In this document: positions 5,448 through 11,454 of the stretch, in pieces
Layout of the letters: the number at the start of each line of letters is the position of its first letter
Numbering within the stretch: position 1 is the first letter of the stretch
From: an uncultured Bacilli bacterium
GTDB lineage: Bacteria; Bacillota_I; Bacilli_A; RF39; UBA660
Assembly: GCA_944372275.1 (NCBI GenBank)
Contig: CALVYO010000035.1
Coordinates: forward strand, 1-11,454
Reading direction: 5' to 3'
Length of the DNA stretch: 11,454 bases
Notes under the pieces: model-generated
What the model saw: only the letters and a program-made list of their open reading frames with translations
What the model was told of the DNA's origin: nothing
The model's database searches: none
Program-made: the position numbers and the translations under genes

Positions 5448-7157
5448 ATGAAGAAAGGATTTACTGTTGTAGAATTAATTGTTTCATTTTCGTTAACAAT
5501 AGTAATAGCCATATTATTATTTCAACTAATTATAAATTTAAAAAGATTGTATGATAATAGTATTTTAAAAACTGAATTAGTGAATATTCAATCAATAGTT
5601 AGTAGAGAAATAAATGACAAATTTTTAAATAATAAAATAATTGATATTGATTTTTGTGGAAATAATTGTTGGAGATTTGTTTATGAAGATAATTCTAGTG
5701 ATGAATTAAAAATTGATAATGAAAATGAAAAAATCGAATTTGGCAATTATACTACTAAGTTAGATAATGGAAGTTATATTAAAGACTTTAGTGTTAATGT
5801 ATCTAATTCTGGAAATTTTTCTTCATCAGCAAATAATTCAAATTTATTGATAAATATTTCGTTAACTAACGATAGCTTTAAAAATCAAACTATTGATATA
5901 AATGTTGTCTATCAATTTAATGATGAAGTGACTAACTTATTTGTTTTTGATTACAATAATGAATACATACAAGATGGTTTAATATTACATTATGATGGAT
6001 ATGTATCTCCAAATAATGGAGTATGGAAAGATGTAAGTGGTAATGGGAGTGATGGAATAATTAGTGGTTTTGATGAAACTAGTTGGAAAGAAAAATATAT
6101 TAGTTTTGATGGTATTGATGATGTTGTTTTTTCAGAGAAAAATTTAGGATTAAGCGGTGATGCTGAGTTTACTATGTGTGCTGTAGCATCTTGGAACGGA
6201 AGTAGTTGGAGTACTGATTGGCCTTCATATATGGGAATTAATAGTTTTGGTAATAATGTAGGATTAAGTATGTCCATAAAAGATGGACAACCGGCATTAG
6301 ATTTTTGGAATCTTCGATATCGAGCTAATAATGCATTAAATGTTCAACAAATATATCAAATTTGTTTAACAAAACAATCTGGTAGTATTAATGACACATC
6401 TAAAATATATATTAATGGAGAATTAGTTGCTGGTACAGGAAATTCAACAGGCAGTCCGAATATTATGGATGCTAAAGCTGTTGTTGGAAGGTTAGATGCT
6501 AACAGATGGACAAATGCAAATATATATAATGTAATGTATTATGACCGTGCGTTAAGTGAACAAGAAATAAAACAAAATTTTCAAATAGATGAAAAAAGGT
6601 TTATTAATATGTATACAAGTTATTCATTAACTAATATTGTTAAAAATGGTGGATTTGAAAGTAATTCTGATTGGGAATTATATGATGTTTCATATGTTAC
6701 TAATCAGAAATATTCAGGAAATTATTCACTCAAATTAAGTCCAAATGTTACGGCAATGTCTATTCAAAGAACATCTTATAAACCAATATATGGACATAAA
6801 TATTATGGTAGATTAATGTTTAAATCAAGTGATAATTTTTCAACATCAGATTCGAGATATGAATTGTTTTATACTGATGCACCTGGTGCTCTTCTAACTG
6901 TTACTCAAAAAAATATAAGTACTACAGATTGGAAGTTATTATCTAATATTATTTCATTACCAAATGACAATTATATCAATGAAATATGGTATTTTAGAAA
7001 TTTTGAAGTAAATTCCAATTCTGAATCTTATGTTGATGATTTGTTGTTTATAGATTTAACTGAAGCATTTGGTGCTGGCAATGAACCGACAAAAGAATGG
7101 TGTGATGAAAATATACCATTTTTTGAAGGTCAATATAATTTGCTTGTTAGTAAATAA
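5448..7157 (+). CDS. Large prepilin fused to LamG-like and jelly-roll-like domains
   Basis: A 569-residue protein. M-K-K-G4 then F5-T-V-V-E9 and a hydrophobic helix (9-30) form a canonical prepilin signal. Residues 31-165 are a pilin-like head with C70-x-x-x-C74. Residues about 176-380 resemble a LamG/concanavalin-like domain: a G-L-I-L-H-Y-D-G opening, I-S-F-D-G-I-D-D near 218-225 and Y-D-R-A-L-S-E-Q-E-I near the end. Residues about 395-555 resemble a CBM4/9-type jelly roll (N-G-G-F-E-S, Y-S-G-N-Y-S-L-K-L), ending in A-F-G-A-G-N-E-P-T (540-548), a motif I associate with phage and surface proteins of Firmicutes. The likely role is a pilus-tip or minor pilin that displays a carbohydrate- or protein-binding module; the ligand is unknown. 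ATG 5448 is chosen because AGGAGG (5436-5441) sits just before it. An in-frame start at 5430 would precede this site. Its 3' end overlaps the convergent ylbJ-like gene by 28 bases. Confidence 0.86.
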   Translation: MKKGFTVVELIVSFSLTIVIAILLFQLIINLKRLYDNSILKTELVNIQSIVSREINDKFLNNKIIDIDFCGNNCWRFVYEDNSSDELKIDNENEKIEFGNYTTKLDNGSYIKDFSVNVSNSGNFSSSANNSNLLINISLTNDSFKNQTIDINVVYQFNDEVTNLFVFDYNNEYIQDGLILHYDGYVSPNNGVWKDVSGNGSDGIISGFDETSWKEKYISFDGIDDVVFSEKNLGLSGDAEFTMCAVASWNGSSWSTDWPSYMGINSFGNNVGLSMSIKDGQPALDFWNLRYRANNALNVQQIYQICLTKQSGSINDTSKIYINGELVAGTGNSTGSPNIMDAKAVVGRLDANRWTNANIYNVMYYDRALSEQEIKQNFQIDEKRFINMYTSYSLTNIVKNGGFESNSDWELYDVSYVTNQKYSGNYSLKLSPNVTAMSIQRTSYKPIYGHKYYGRLMFKSSDNFSTSDSRYELFYTDAPGALLTVTQKNISTTDWKLLSNIISLPNDNYINEIWYFRNFEVNSNSESYVDDLLFIDLTEAFGAGNEPTKEWCDENIPFFEGQYNLLVSK

Positions 7158-8071
7158 CAAAATATACTTGCTATAACAACATGAATTAATCGTGCTAGTA
7201 AAAATGGCTTATATTCTATTTTGGTATCACTAATGATACTTAATATTTGTGTATGTACTGATAATCCACCAAAGGATATTATCATACATATCAATAATGC
7301 TTTATAATTATTAGATATATTTAATAAACTAACGTGTTTTAAACCTTGTGTCATTTCTAAAAAACCACTTAATAAAGATTTATTTAATAAAGATAAATTA
7401 AAGTTATTATCAATTATAGTTGTTATTATTAAAAATGTTGTTATAACACCTAATATCAATAATAAAGTATTGATTGTATTAATAAGGGAATTAGTAATAA
7501 TACTGCCAAATCTTTTATTATTATTAATTCTTTTGTTATGCATACTTAAAATAGCTTTTTTAATAGAAAATTTATCTTTTGTTATTTTACTAGGATAATA
7601 ATTTCTAAACATTAAGCCAATAATAACATTTGAAATATATTGTGAAAACATAATAATTAATCCTAATTTTTGGTCATTTAAAAATGTTATTGAGATAGTA
7701 CCTAAGATAAATAAAGGATTAGAAAAGTGGGAAAACATTAATATTTTAGTGGCTTCTTCTTTAGTTAATTTGTTTTGTAAATATAATTCTTTAGTGTATT
7801 TAGCGTTACTAGGGAATCCTGATAATAAACTCATAATAAAGATAAATGCTGCATTACCATTTATTTTAAATAATCTTTCGAATATCGGTTTAAATAATTC
7901 ACCTATTAATTCAATAAAACCATAGTTAATTAAAATTTCTGATAAAACAAAAAAAGGAAATAATGAAGGAAATACATTATTTATCCAAATATCAAATGAA
8001 TATGATACGGCATTCATTATGGTGGCTGATTCACTTAATATTTCATAACCACAAAAAATCAAACATATCAT
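7130..8071 (-). CDS. ylbJ: YlbJ/SpoVV-like integral membrane protein
   Basis: A polytopic membrane protein of 313 residues (about 321 if an upstream ATT is used) with the features of YlbJ and the nucleoside-recognition (Gate) family: a first segment running into N-N-V-F-P-S-L-F-P-F-F (31-41), then S-G-F-P-S-N-A-K-Y (84-92), F-S-H-F-S-N-P-L-F (113-121) and a late L-S-V-H-T-Q-I motif. In Bacillus subtilis YlbJ (SpoVV) is needed for moving dipicolinic acid into the forespore, and it is about 400 residues long, so this copy is short. The ATG at 8071 has no Shine-Dalgarno and would cut into the first hydrophobic segment. The frame is open upstream, and GGTGAT (8104-8099) precedes ATT codons at 8098 and 8095. 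It is divergent from the ylbL-like gene, its Bacillus neighbour. The transported substrate here is unknown. Confidence 0.8.
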   Translation of the reverse strand: MICLIFCGYEILSESATIMNAVSYSFDIWINNVFPSLFPFFVLSEILINYGFIELIGELFKPIFERLFKINGNAAFIFIMSLLSGFPSNAKYTKELYLQNKLTKEEATKILMFSHFSNPLFILGTISITFLNDQKLGLIIMFSQYISNVIIGLMFRNYYPSKITKDKFSIKKAILSMHNKRINNNKRFGSIITNSLINTINTLLLILGVITTFLIITTIIDNNFNLSLLNKSLLSGFLEMTQGLKHVSLLNISNNYKALLICMIISFGGLSVHTQILSIISDTKIEYKPFLLARLIHVVIASIFCYLLTSKLY

Positions 8072-8098
8072 TATTAATATACTAGTTATTTTAATAAT

Positions 8099-8104
8099 AT
8101 CACC
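8099..8104 (-). promoter_or_regulatory. Ribosome binding site suggesting an upstream ylbJ start
   Basis: GGTGAT on the minus strand matches the anti-Shine-Dalgarno and lies 7 bases (from its GG) before an in-frame ATT at 8095-8093. No ATG, GTG or TTG is in frame here. The first in-frame ATG, at 8071, has no such site before it. Confidence 0.4.
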
Positions 8105-8123
8105 ATCTTTAAGGAGGGAATAA

Positions 8124-9122
8124 ATGCTTAATAAAATATATGATAATACAAAAAAATTTATAAAGAAAAATTATGTTTATTTAATAATATTGATAATTAC
8201 TGGATTTATTTTTCATTTTCCACTTCCATACTATATTGATGCTCCGGGAGGTTTAATCGATGTATCGGAAAGATTAGAAGTAGAGGATGGATATAAAATT
8301 AATGGTTCACTAAATTTGGCTTATATTTCAGAATTTAAGGCTAATATTCCAACTATTATTTATGCTTTATTTAATAAAGATTGGGAAATTGTTAAAAAAG
8401 AGGATGTTGTGGCTGATAATGAAACAATTGAAGAAAATGATTATCGTAATCATTTATTATTAGAAGAGGCTAATCAAAATGCGATTATGGTAGCCTTTGA
8501 TAAAGCAAATTTAGAATATGAAGTTAATAATCGTAAAGTAAATATAATATATATTTATGAACAATCTGATACTGATTTAAAAATAGGTGACCAGATAATC
8601 GAAGTTAATGGTGTTGAAGTAAGTAGTAAAGAAGAAGTGTTAAAAGAAATTAATAAATCTGATACTATTAAATTTAAAGTTATCAATGATGGCACTATAT
8701 ATGAAAGATATGCTAATAAAGTAATGATAGATGGTAATAAATTGGTTGGTATTATGGTTTGTGAAACTAAGGAGGTTGTTCCTTCAAAAGAAGTAAATAT
8801 TAATTTTAAAAAATCAGAATCTGGACCATCAGGTGGATTTATGATGTCTTTATCTATATATGATTTATTGACTGAAGACGATTTAACTAAAGGATTAAAA
8901 ATAGTAGGGACTGGTACGATTGATGAATTTGGTAATGTTGGCGTTATAGGCGGTGTTAGTCATAAAATAAAAGCAGCGGTTAAAGAAAATGCTGATATAT
9001 TTTTTGTACCAACTGAGAATTATGAAGAGGCAAAAAAAACAGTTTTAGAAGATAATTTAGATATAGAATTAATGGAAGTTAAACATATAGATGATGCTAT
9101 TGAATATTTAAACGGTTTATAG
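8124..9122 (+). CDS. ylbL: YlbL-like PDZ-Lon (S16) membrane protease
   Basis: A 332-residue membrane-anchored serine protease. One transmembrane helix (about 17-34) is followed by an extracytoplasmic region. Residues about 115-190 form a PDZ-like domain (D-L-K-I-G-D-Q-I-I-E-V-N-G, 151-163). The C-terminal Lon-type proteolytic domain has Ser236 in S-G-P-S-G-G and Lys281 in G-G-V-S-H-K. Their 45-residue spacing fits the Lon Ser-Lys dyad, so it should be active. There is no ATPase domain, as expected for this family. Length matches Bacillus YlbL (about 340), which helps remove the cell-division inhibitor YneA after DNA damage; that target is not shown here. AAGGAGGG at 8111-8118 supports ATG 8124. 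A terminator follows the stop codon, and the next gene's promoter overlaps its end. Confidence 0.92.
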   Translation: MLNKIYDNTKKFIKKNYVYLIILIITGFIFHFPLPYYIDAPGGLIDVSERLEVEDGYKINGSLNLAYISEFKANIPTIIYALFNKDWEIVKKEDVVADNETIEENDYRNHLLLEEANQNAIMVAFDKANLEYEVNNRKVNIIYIYEQSDTDLKIGDQIIEVNGVEVSSKEEVLKEINKSDTIKFKVINDGTIYERYANKVMIDGNKLVGIMVCETKEVVPSKEVNINFKKSESGPSGGFMMSLSIYDLLTEDDLTKGLKIVGTGTIDEFGNVGVIGGVSHKIKAAVKENADIFFVPTENYEEAKKTVLEDNLDIELMEVKHIDDAIEYLNGL

Positions 9123-9128
9123 TATAAT
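9100..9128 (+). promoter_or_regulatory. Promoter of the transglutaminase-like gene
   Basis: TTGAAT (9100-9105), a 17-base spacer and TATAAT (9123-9128) form a near-consensus sigma-A promoter. The -35 is inside ylbL and the -10 starts right after its TAG stop. Transcription would begin near 9135, at the end of the left arm of the following hairpin. Confidence 0.7.
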
Positions 9129-9152
9129 ATCACCTCAAAAGAGGTGATTTTT
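9129..9152 (+). terminator. Terminator of ylbL, overlapping the next gene's ribosome binding site
   Basis: ATCACCTC (9129-9136), AAAA and GAGGTGAT (9141-9148) form a perfect 8-bp stem followed by T through 9152. The right arm is also a strong Shine-Dalgarno sequence. A transcript starting near 9135 would lack most of the left arm and leave that site open, while read-through RNA from ylbL would fold it shut. Confidence 0.78.
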
Positions 9153-9980
9153 ATTAATCAAATTTTAGATGAAATAGAAAAATTAGTTAATTCTTATGAA
9201 GATTATTATTTTATTAAAAGTAAATTAAATGAATTATGGAGTAAACTATATTTAAAAGAGAAAAAAGAATCATTTCGTGAACAAATACTTGAAAATTATG
9301 ATTTAATTGAGAGAATAATAGATTTAGAACAAAAACCTTTTTATTATATTGACCAGCAACCATTACTGATAAAACCTAGTAAAATAAATTTAAGTGATTG
9401 CAAAAATAAAAAATTAACAGATGAACAAATTAAATTATTTTTGGAAACTATGGTTTATGATGTAAGAATGACTTTAAAAGGGAGTAGAAGTGAACAATTA
9501 TTTTTAAATACACCTTTAACTTCATATTGTATTTTTGCAAAAGATTATTTAATTAGAAATTATTATCCATATTTTGATGGCCTTAATATTTGTGAAGTTA
9601 ATATTAATTATCTTTTATCTTCTATTTTTGGACATTATATTGTATTGGTTAATTTTGAATCATTTGATGGATATAAAACGTATATAATAGATCCAACGTA
9701 TCGTCAGTTTTGTTTGCTTAGTTTATGTAATAAAAACAGAATATACCATTATGATTTATCAACTGCTCCTGGATATTTTGTTAAAGATACAAATGTTATT
9801 AAATTCCTTTTAAAAAATGGGTATTTAGAATTAAATGAACATAATTGTAAAGTTTACTGTGATAGTTTTGTTTTAGCAAAAAAAAGTTTAGAAAATAAAA
9901 AAATAGTTTTAGATAGCGATATATCAGGAAAAGAATATGTTAAGTCGTTAATGTGTTTAAAACCGATAAATAAAATTTGA
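9144..9980 (+). CDS. Unrecognised protein with transglutaminase-like Cys/His/Asp pattern
   Basis: A protein of 275-278 residues that I do not recognise as a named family. The N-terminal part (1-125) is charged and mostly helical. The centre has S-Y-C129-I-F-A-K, then F-G-H164-Y-I-V-L-V, then Y-I-I-D183-P-T-Y-R-Q-F. The Cys, a His about 35 residues on before a beta strand, and an Asp-Pro after the next strand recall the catalytic triad of transglutaminase-like and papain-like folds. There is no signal peptide or membrane segment, so it is probably cytoplasmic. It could be a peptidase, deamidase or acyltransferase, or inactive. The coordinates use GTG at 9144, but that codon lies inside the Shine-Dalgarno GAGGTGAT; the ATT at 9153, 8 bases after GAGG, is a likelier start. 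It has its own promoter and precedes a coiled-coil membrane protein gene. Confidence 0.7.
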   Translation: MIFINQILDEIEKLVNSYEDYYFIKSKLNELWSKLYLKEKKESFREQILENYDLIERIIDLEQKPFYYIDQQPLLIKPSKINLSDCKNKKLTDEQIKLFLETMVYDVRMTLKGSRSEQLFLNTPLTSYCIFAKDYLIRNYYPYFDGLNICEVNINYLLSSIFGHYIVLVNFESFDGYKTYIIDPTYRQFCLLSLCNKNRIYHYDLSTAPGYFVKDTNVIKFLLKNGYLELNEHNCKVYCDSFVLAKKSLENKKIVLDSDISGKEYVKSLMCLKPINKI

Positions 9981-10004
9981 CAAATATTTTATTTATGCTA
10001 AAAT
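9977..10004 (+). promoter_or_regulatory. Strong promoter of the coiled-coil membrane protein gene
   Basis: Consensus TTGACA (9977-9982), a 16-base spacer and TGC-TAAAAT (extended -10, 9996-10004) make the best promoter in the window. The TGA stop of the preceding gene (9978-9980) lies inside the -35 box. Transcription would start near 10011, about 20 bases before ATG 10031. Confidence 0.82.
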
Positions 10005-10030
10005 ATTCACATTGTGAAAGGAAGAAAATT

Positions 10031-10708
10031 ATGGATAAATTTTTAGAGATAATTCAATTAAAAACAAAACAAGTAGATGAATTACAAGAAGTAATTGATA
10101 AAAATAATAATAGTATAGAAGAAATTAATAGTAATCAAGAAACAATTAAAAATAGAATTTCTGATTTAGAAGTTGAGTATAATAAAAATGAAGAATTAGT
10201 TTGGAAAATAAATAATTTTTCTTTTGCTAAAAAAAGAGTAAAGGTATGTTCAATATTAGTTTTTATAATTAAGATATTAGTTTATACTGTACCAATAGCG
10301 GCAGTTTCATTATTTTCAAATACTCCGACTCTTATTTTATTTGCTTTATTACTAGATATTATGGGTGGAATTGAGTCATATAAAGAATATAAACGAATGA
10401 AAACTGATGCTATAAATGAAATAAAAAACTATACTGTTGTAGATTTAGAAAAAAGAAATGAAGAAATTAAATATGAAAAAACACAATTAAGTGCGAAAAA
10501 AATTGACAATGAAGCCTCAATTTTGAATTTAAAGAAAAAAATAGAAAAATGTGAACTTCAAATATTTACTTTGCAAGAAGATATAAAAATTATCAAAAGC
10601 CTTAGAAGAGATTTTATTGAAAAGTTATGTACTGAAATATTAGATAAACAATTTGAAATTGAACAAAATAATCCTTCGTTTCAAAAACTACTTAAACAAA
10701 ATAACTAG
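10031..10708 (+). CDS. Coiled-coil membrane-hairpin protein of unknown function
   Basis: A 225-residue protein of no family I recognise. Residues about 10-62 and 133-198 are rich in Glu, Lys, Asn, Ile and Leu with heptad-like spacing, suggesting two long coiled-coil helices. Between them, two hydrophobic segments (about 71-94 and 98-115) are separated by a short S-N-T-P turn. The simplest topology is a membrane hairpin with both arms on the cytoplasmic side, able to pair with each other or with a partner. There is no signal peptide. The ATG at 10031 is preceded by GAAAGGAAG (10016-10024). The frame is open back to 9977, but that stretch contains the promoter, so an earlier start is unlikely. 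It is ended by a terminator. Its neighbour with a transglutaminase-like pattern is the only contextual clue. Confidence 0.78.
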   Translation: MDKFLEIIQLKTKQVDELQEVIDKNNNSIEEINSNQETIKNRISDLEVEYNKNEELVWKINNFSFAKKRVKVCSILVFIIKILVYTVPIAAVSLFSNTPTLILFALLLDIMGGIESYKEYKRMKTDAINEIKNYTVVDLEKRNEEIKYEKTQLSAKKIDNEASILNLKKKIEKCELQIFTLQEDIKIIKSLRRDFIEKLCTEILDKQFEIEQNNPSFQKLLKQNN

Positions 10709-10732
10709 AAAAGTATATATATACTTTTTTTT
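10709..10732 (+). terminator. Rho-independent terminator after the coiled-coil gene
   Basis: A perfect 20-base palindrome (10709-10728, AAAAGTATAT and its complement) directly follows the TAG stop and runs into eight T (10725-10732). The stem is almost all A/T, so it may be weak. Confidence 0.7.
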
Positions 10733-10744
10733 AATGCGATTTTT

Positions 10745-10753
10745 TGGTAAAAT
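10745..10753 (+). promoter_or_regulatory. Extended -10 promoter of mutS
   Basis: TGG-TAAAAT lies just after the terminator, with only T-rich sequence at the -35 position. Transcription would start near 10760, giving a leader of about 12 bases containing the GGTGGT ribosome binding site (10763-10768). Confidence 0.5.
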
Positions 10754-10771
10754 ATTAAATGTGGTGGTAGT

Positions 10772-11454
10772 ATGACATTAGATAGTGTAGATTTAAACAA
10801 AGTAACGCCGATGATGAGACAATATATCGAAACAAAAAAGCAAAATAAAGATATAATAGTATTTTACCGCTTAGGTGATTTTTATGAAATGTTTTTTGAG
10901 GATGCAATAACAGTTTCTCATGAATTAGAATTGACTCTAACTGGTAAATCAGCGGGGTTAGAAGAAAGAATACCTATGTGCGGTGTTCCTTTTCATTCGG
11001 CAAATATTTATATTGATAAATTAGTTGCTAAAGGATATAAAGTTGGTATTTGTGAACAATTAGAAGATCCTAAAACTGCTAAAGGTATCGTTAAAAGAGG
11101 AATGGTTCAAATAGTAAGTAGTGGGACTTTATTTAATGAATCTTTAAATGAAAAAGAAAATAATTATATTGGTGCTATTATTGATTTTAATTATGGATAT
11201 GCGGTTAGTTATAGTGATATAACAACAGGTTCAATATATACCTTTTTATTAGAACACAATAATACTAAATTAGTAAGTGAAATAGTAAGTATTGGTATTA
11301 AAGAAGTCGTAGTTAGTGAATCATTTAATAAAGATATTTATTCATTATTAAGAAATAATTTTAAAATAACAGTATCATTATTTGATAAAAAAGAAGATTT
11401 AATTAAATATGATTATGTATATGAAGATATATCAGATGCAAGATTAGTAGAAGT
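10772..11454 (+). CDS. mutS: DNA mismatch repair protein MutS (5' part, cut by window end)
   Basis: The first 227 codons of MutS, open to the window edge. MutS binds mismatched and looped-out bases as a dimer and, with MutL, starts mismatch repair. The N-terminal mismatch-recognition domain is clear: T-P-M-M-R-Q-Y, then F-Y-R-L-G-D-F37-Y-E39-M-F-F-E-D. Phe37 and Glu39 are the F-x-E pair that stacks on and bonds to the mispaired base, marking canonical MutS1 rather than MutS2. Further conserved stretches are I-P-M-C-G-V-P-F-H and C-E-Q-L-E-D-P. The connector domain begins around residue 125. The ATPase part (about 600 residues more) lies beyond the window. The start at 10772 gives a slightly longer N terminus than Bacillus MutS; GGTGGT at 10763-10768 supports it. 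mutL often follows mutS in this phylum but is not in view. Confidence 0.96.
   Translation, partial: MTLDSVDLNKVTPMMRQYIETKKQNKDIIVFYRLGDFYEMFFEDAITVSHELELTLTGKSAGLEERIPMCGVPFHSANIYIDKLVAKGYKVGICEQLEDPKTAKGIVKRGMVQIVSSGTLFNESLNEKENNYIGAIIDFNYGYAVSYSDITTGSIYTFLLEHNNTKLVSEIVSIGIKEVVVSESFNKDIYSLLRNNFKITVSLFDKKEDLIKYDYVYEDISDARLVE

Noticed and set aside
5990..6277. A 95-codon open frame on the minus strand
   Set aside because: It lies wholly within the LamG-like part of the large prepilin, has no ribosome binding site and its translation has no recognisable features; it is a shadow of the real gene.
5970..7157. Prophage remnant, suggested by the phage-like AFGAGNEPT module
   Set aside because: No integrase, capsid, tail or lysis genes and no attachment repeats are nearby; the module is in frame with an intact prepilin.
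9977..10030. Extended N terminus for the coiled-coil membrane protein
   Set aside because: This stretch contains the TTGACA and TAAAAT promoter boxes, and a good ribosome binding site precedes ATG 10031.
1..11454. Use of the Mycoplasma genetic code (TGA as Trp)
   Set aside because: Tryptophans in conserved places are TGG, and TGA serves as a stop for the transglutaminase-like gene and the ylbJ-like gene at sensible positions.
1..11454. CRISPR arrays, tRNA or rRNA genes, insertion sequences, riboswitches
   Set aside because: I looked for spaced direct repeats, cloverleaf-like segments, transposase motifs and long structured leaders; the intergenic gaps are all short and hold only promoters, ribosome binding sites and terminators.

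Overview
The window reads as chromosomal DNA from a very AT-rich, walled member of the Bacillota (Bacilli, near the Mollicutes / RF39 / Erysipelotrichia side). The grounds are strong A/T bias, AGGAGG-type ribosome binding sites, extended -10 promoters, Trp always TGG with TGA used as a stop (so not the Mycoplasma code), a gene for undecaprenyl-diphosphate phosphatase (hence a peptidoglycan wall), and neighbouring ylbJ and ylbL homologues, which also lie close together in Bacillus. The placement is inference; there is no rRNA here.

Layout. (1) 1-1956: an overlapping operon with the tail of an unknown gene, dCMP deaminase, a small thioredoxin-like protein, and a secreted-type thioredoxin domain fused to a CcdA/DsbD-like membrane electron carrier, ended by a terminator. 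(2) 1958-3441: queH and uppP, each with its own extended -10 element and a very short leader; uppP ends in a terminator. (3) 3444-7157: a type IV pilus/competence-type region. A PilB/GspE/ComGA-family ATPase on the minus strand is divergent from two prepilin-like genes. The second prepilin is a 569-residue fusion with a LamG-like domain and a jelly-roll-like domain. (4) 7130-9152: ylbJ-like membrane protein (minus) and ylbL-like PDZ-Lon protease (plus), divergent. (5) 9100-10732: two unrecognised genes, one with a transglutaminase-like Cys/His/Asp arrangement and one coiled-coil membrane-hairpin protein, each with a good promoter. (6) 10745-end: the 5' part of mutS. No stretch over 300 bases lacks a gene. 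No tRNA, rRNA, CRISPR, insertion sequence or recognised riboswitch was seen.

How it fits together. The pilus-type block supplies a motor ATPase plus two substrates, but no prepilin peptidase or platform protein is present, so it is one part of a dispersed system. The large prepilin would place a ligand-binding module on a filament. The redox operon could act on extracytoplasmic cysteines, which both prepilins contain, but that link is speculation. The genome is compact: terminators overlap stop codons, a -35 box contains a stop codon, and one terminator arm doubles as the next gene's ribosome binding site. Three genes lack a well-placed ATG/GTG/TTG next to their Shine-Dalgarno but have an ATT at the right distance, hinting at AUU initiation.
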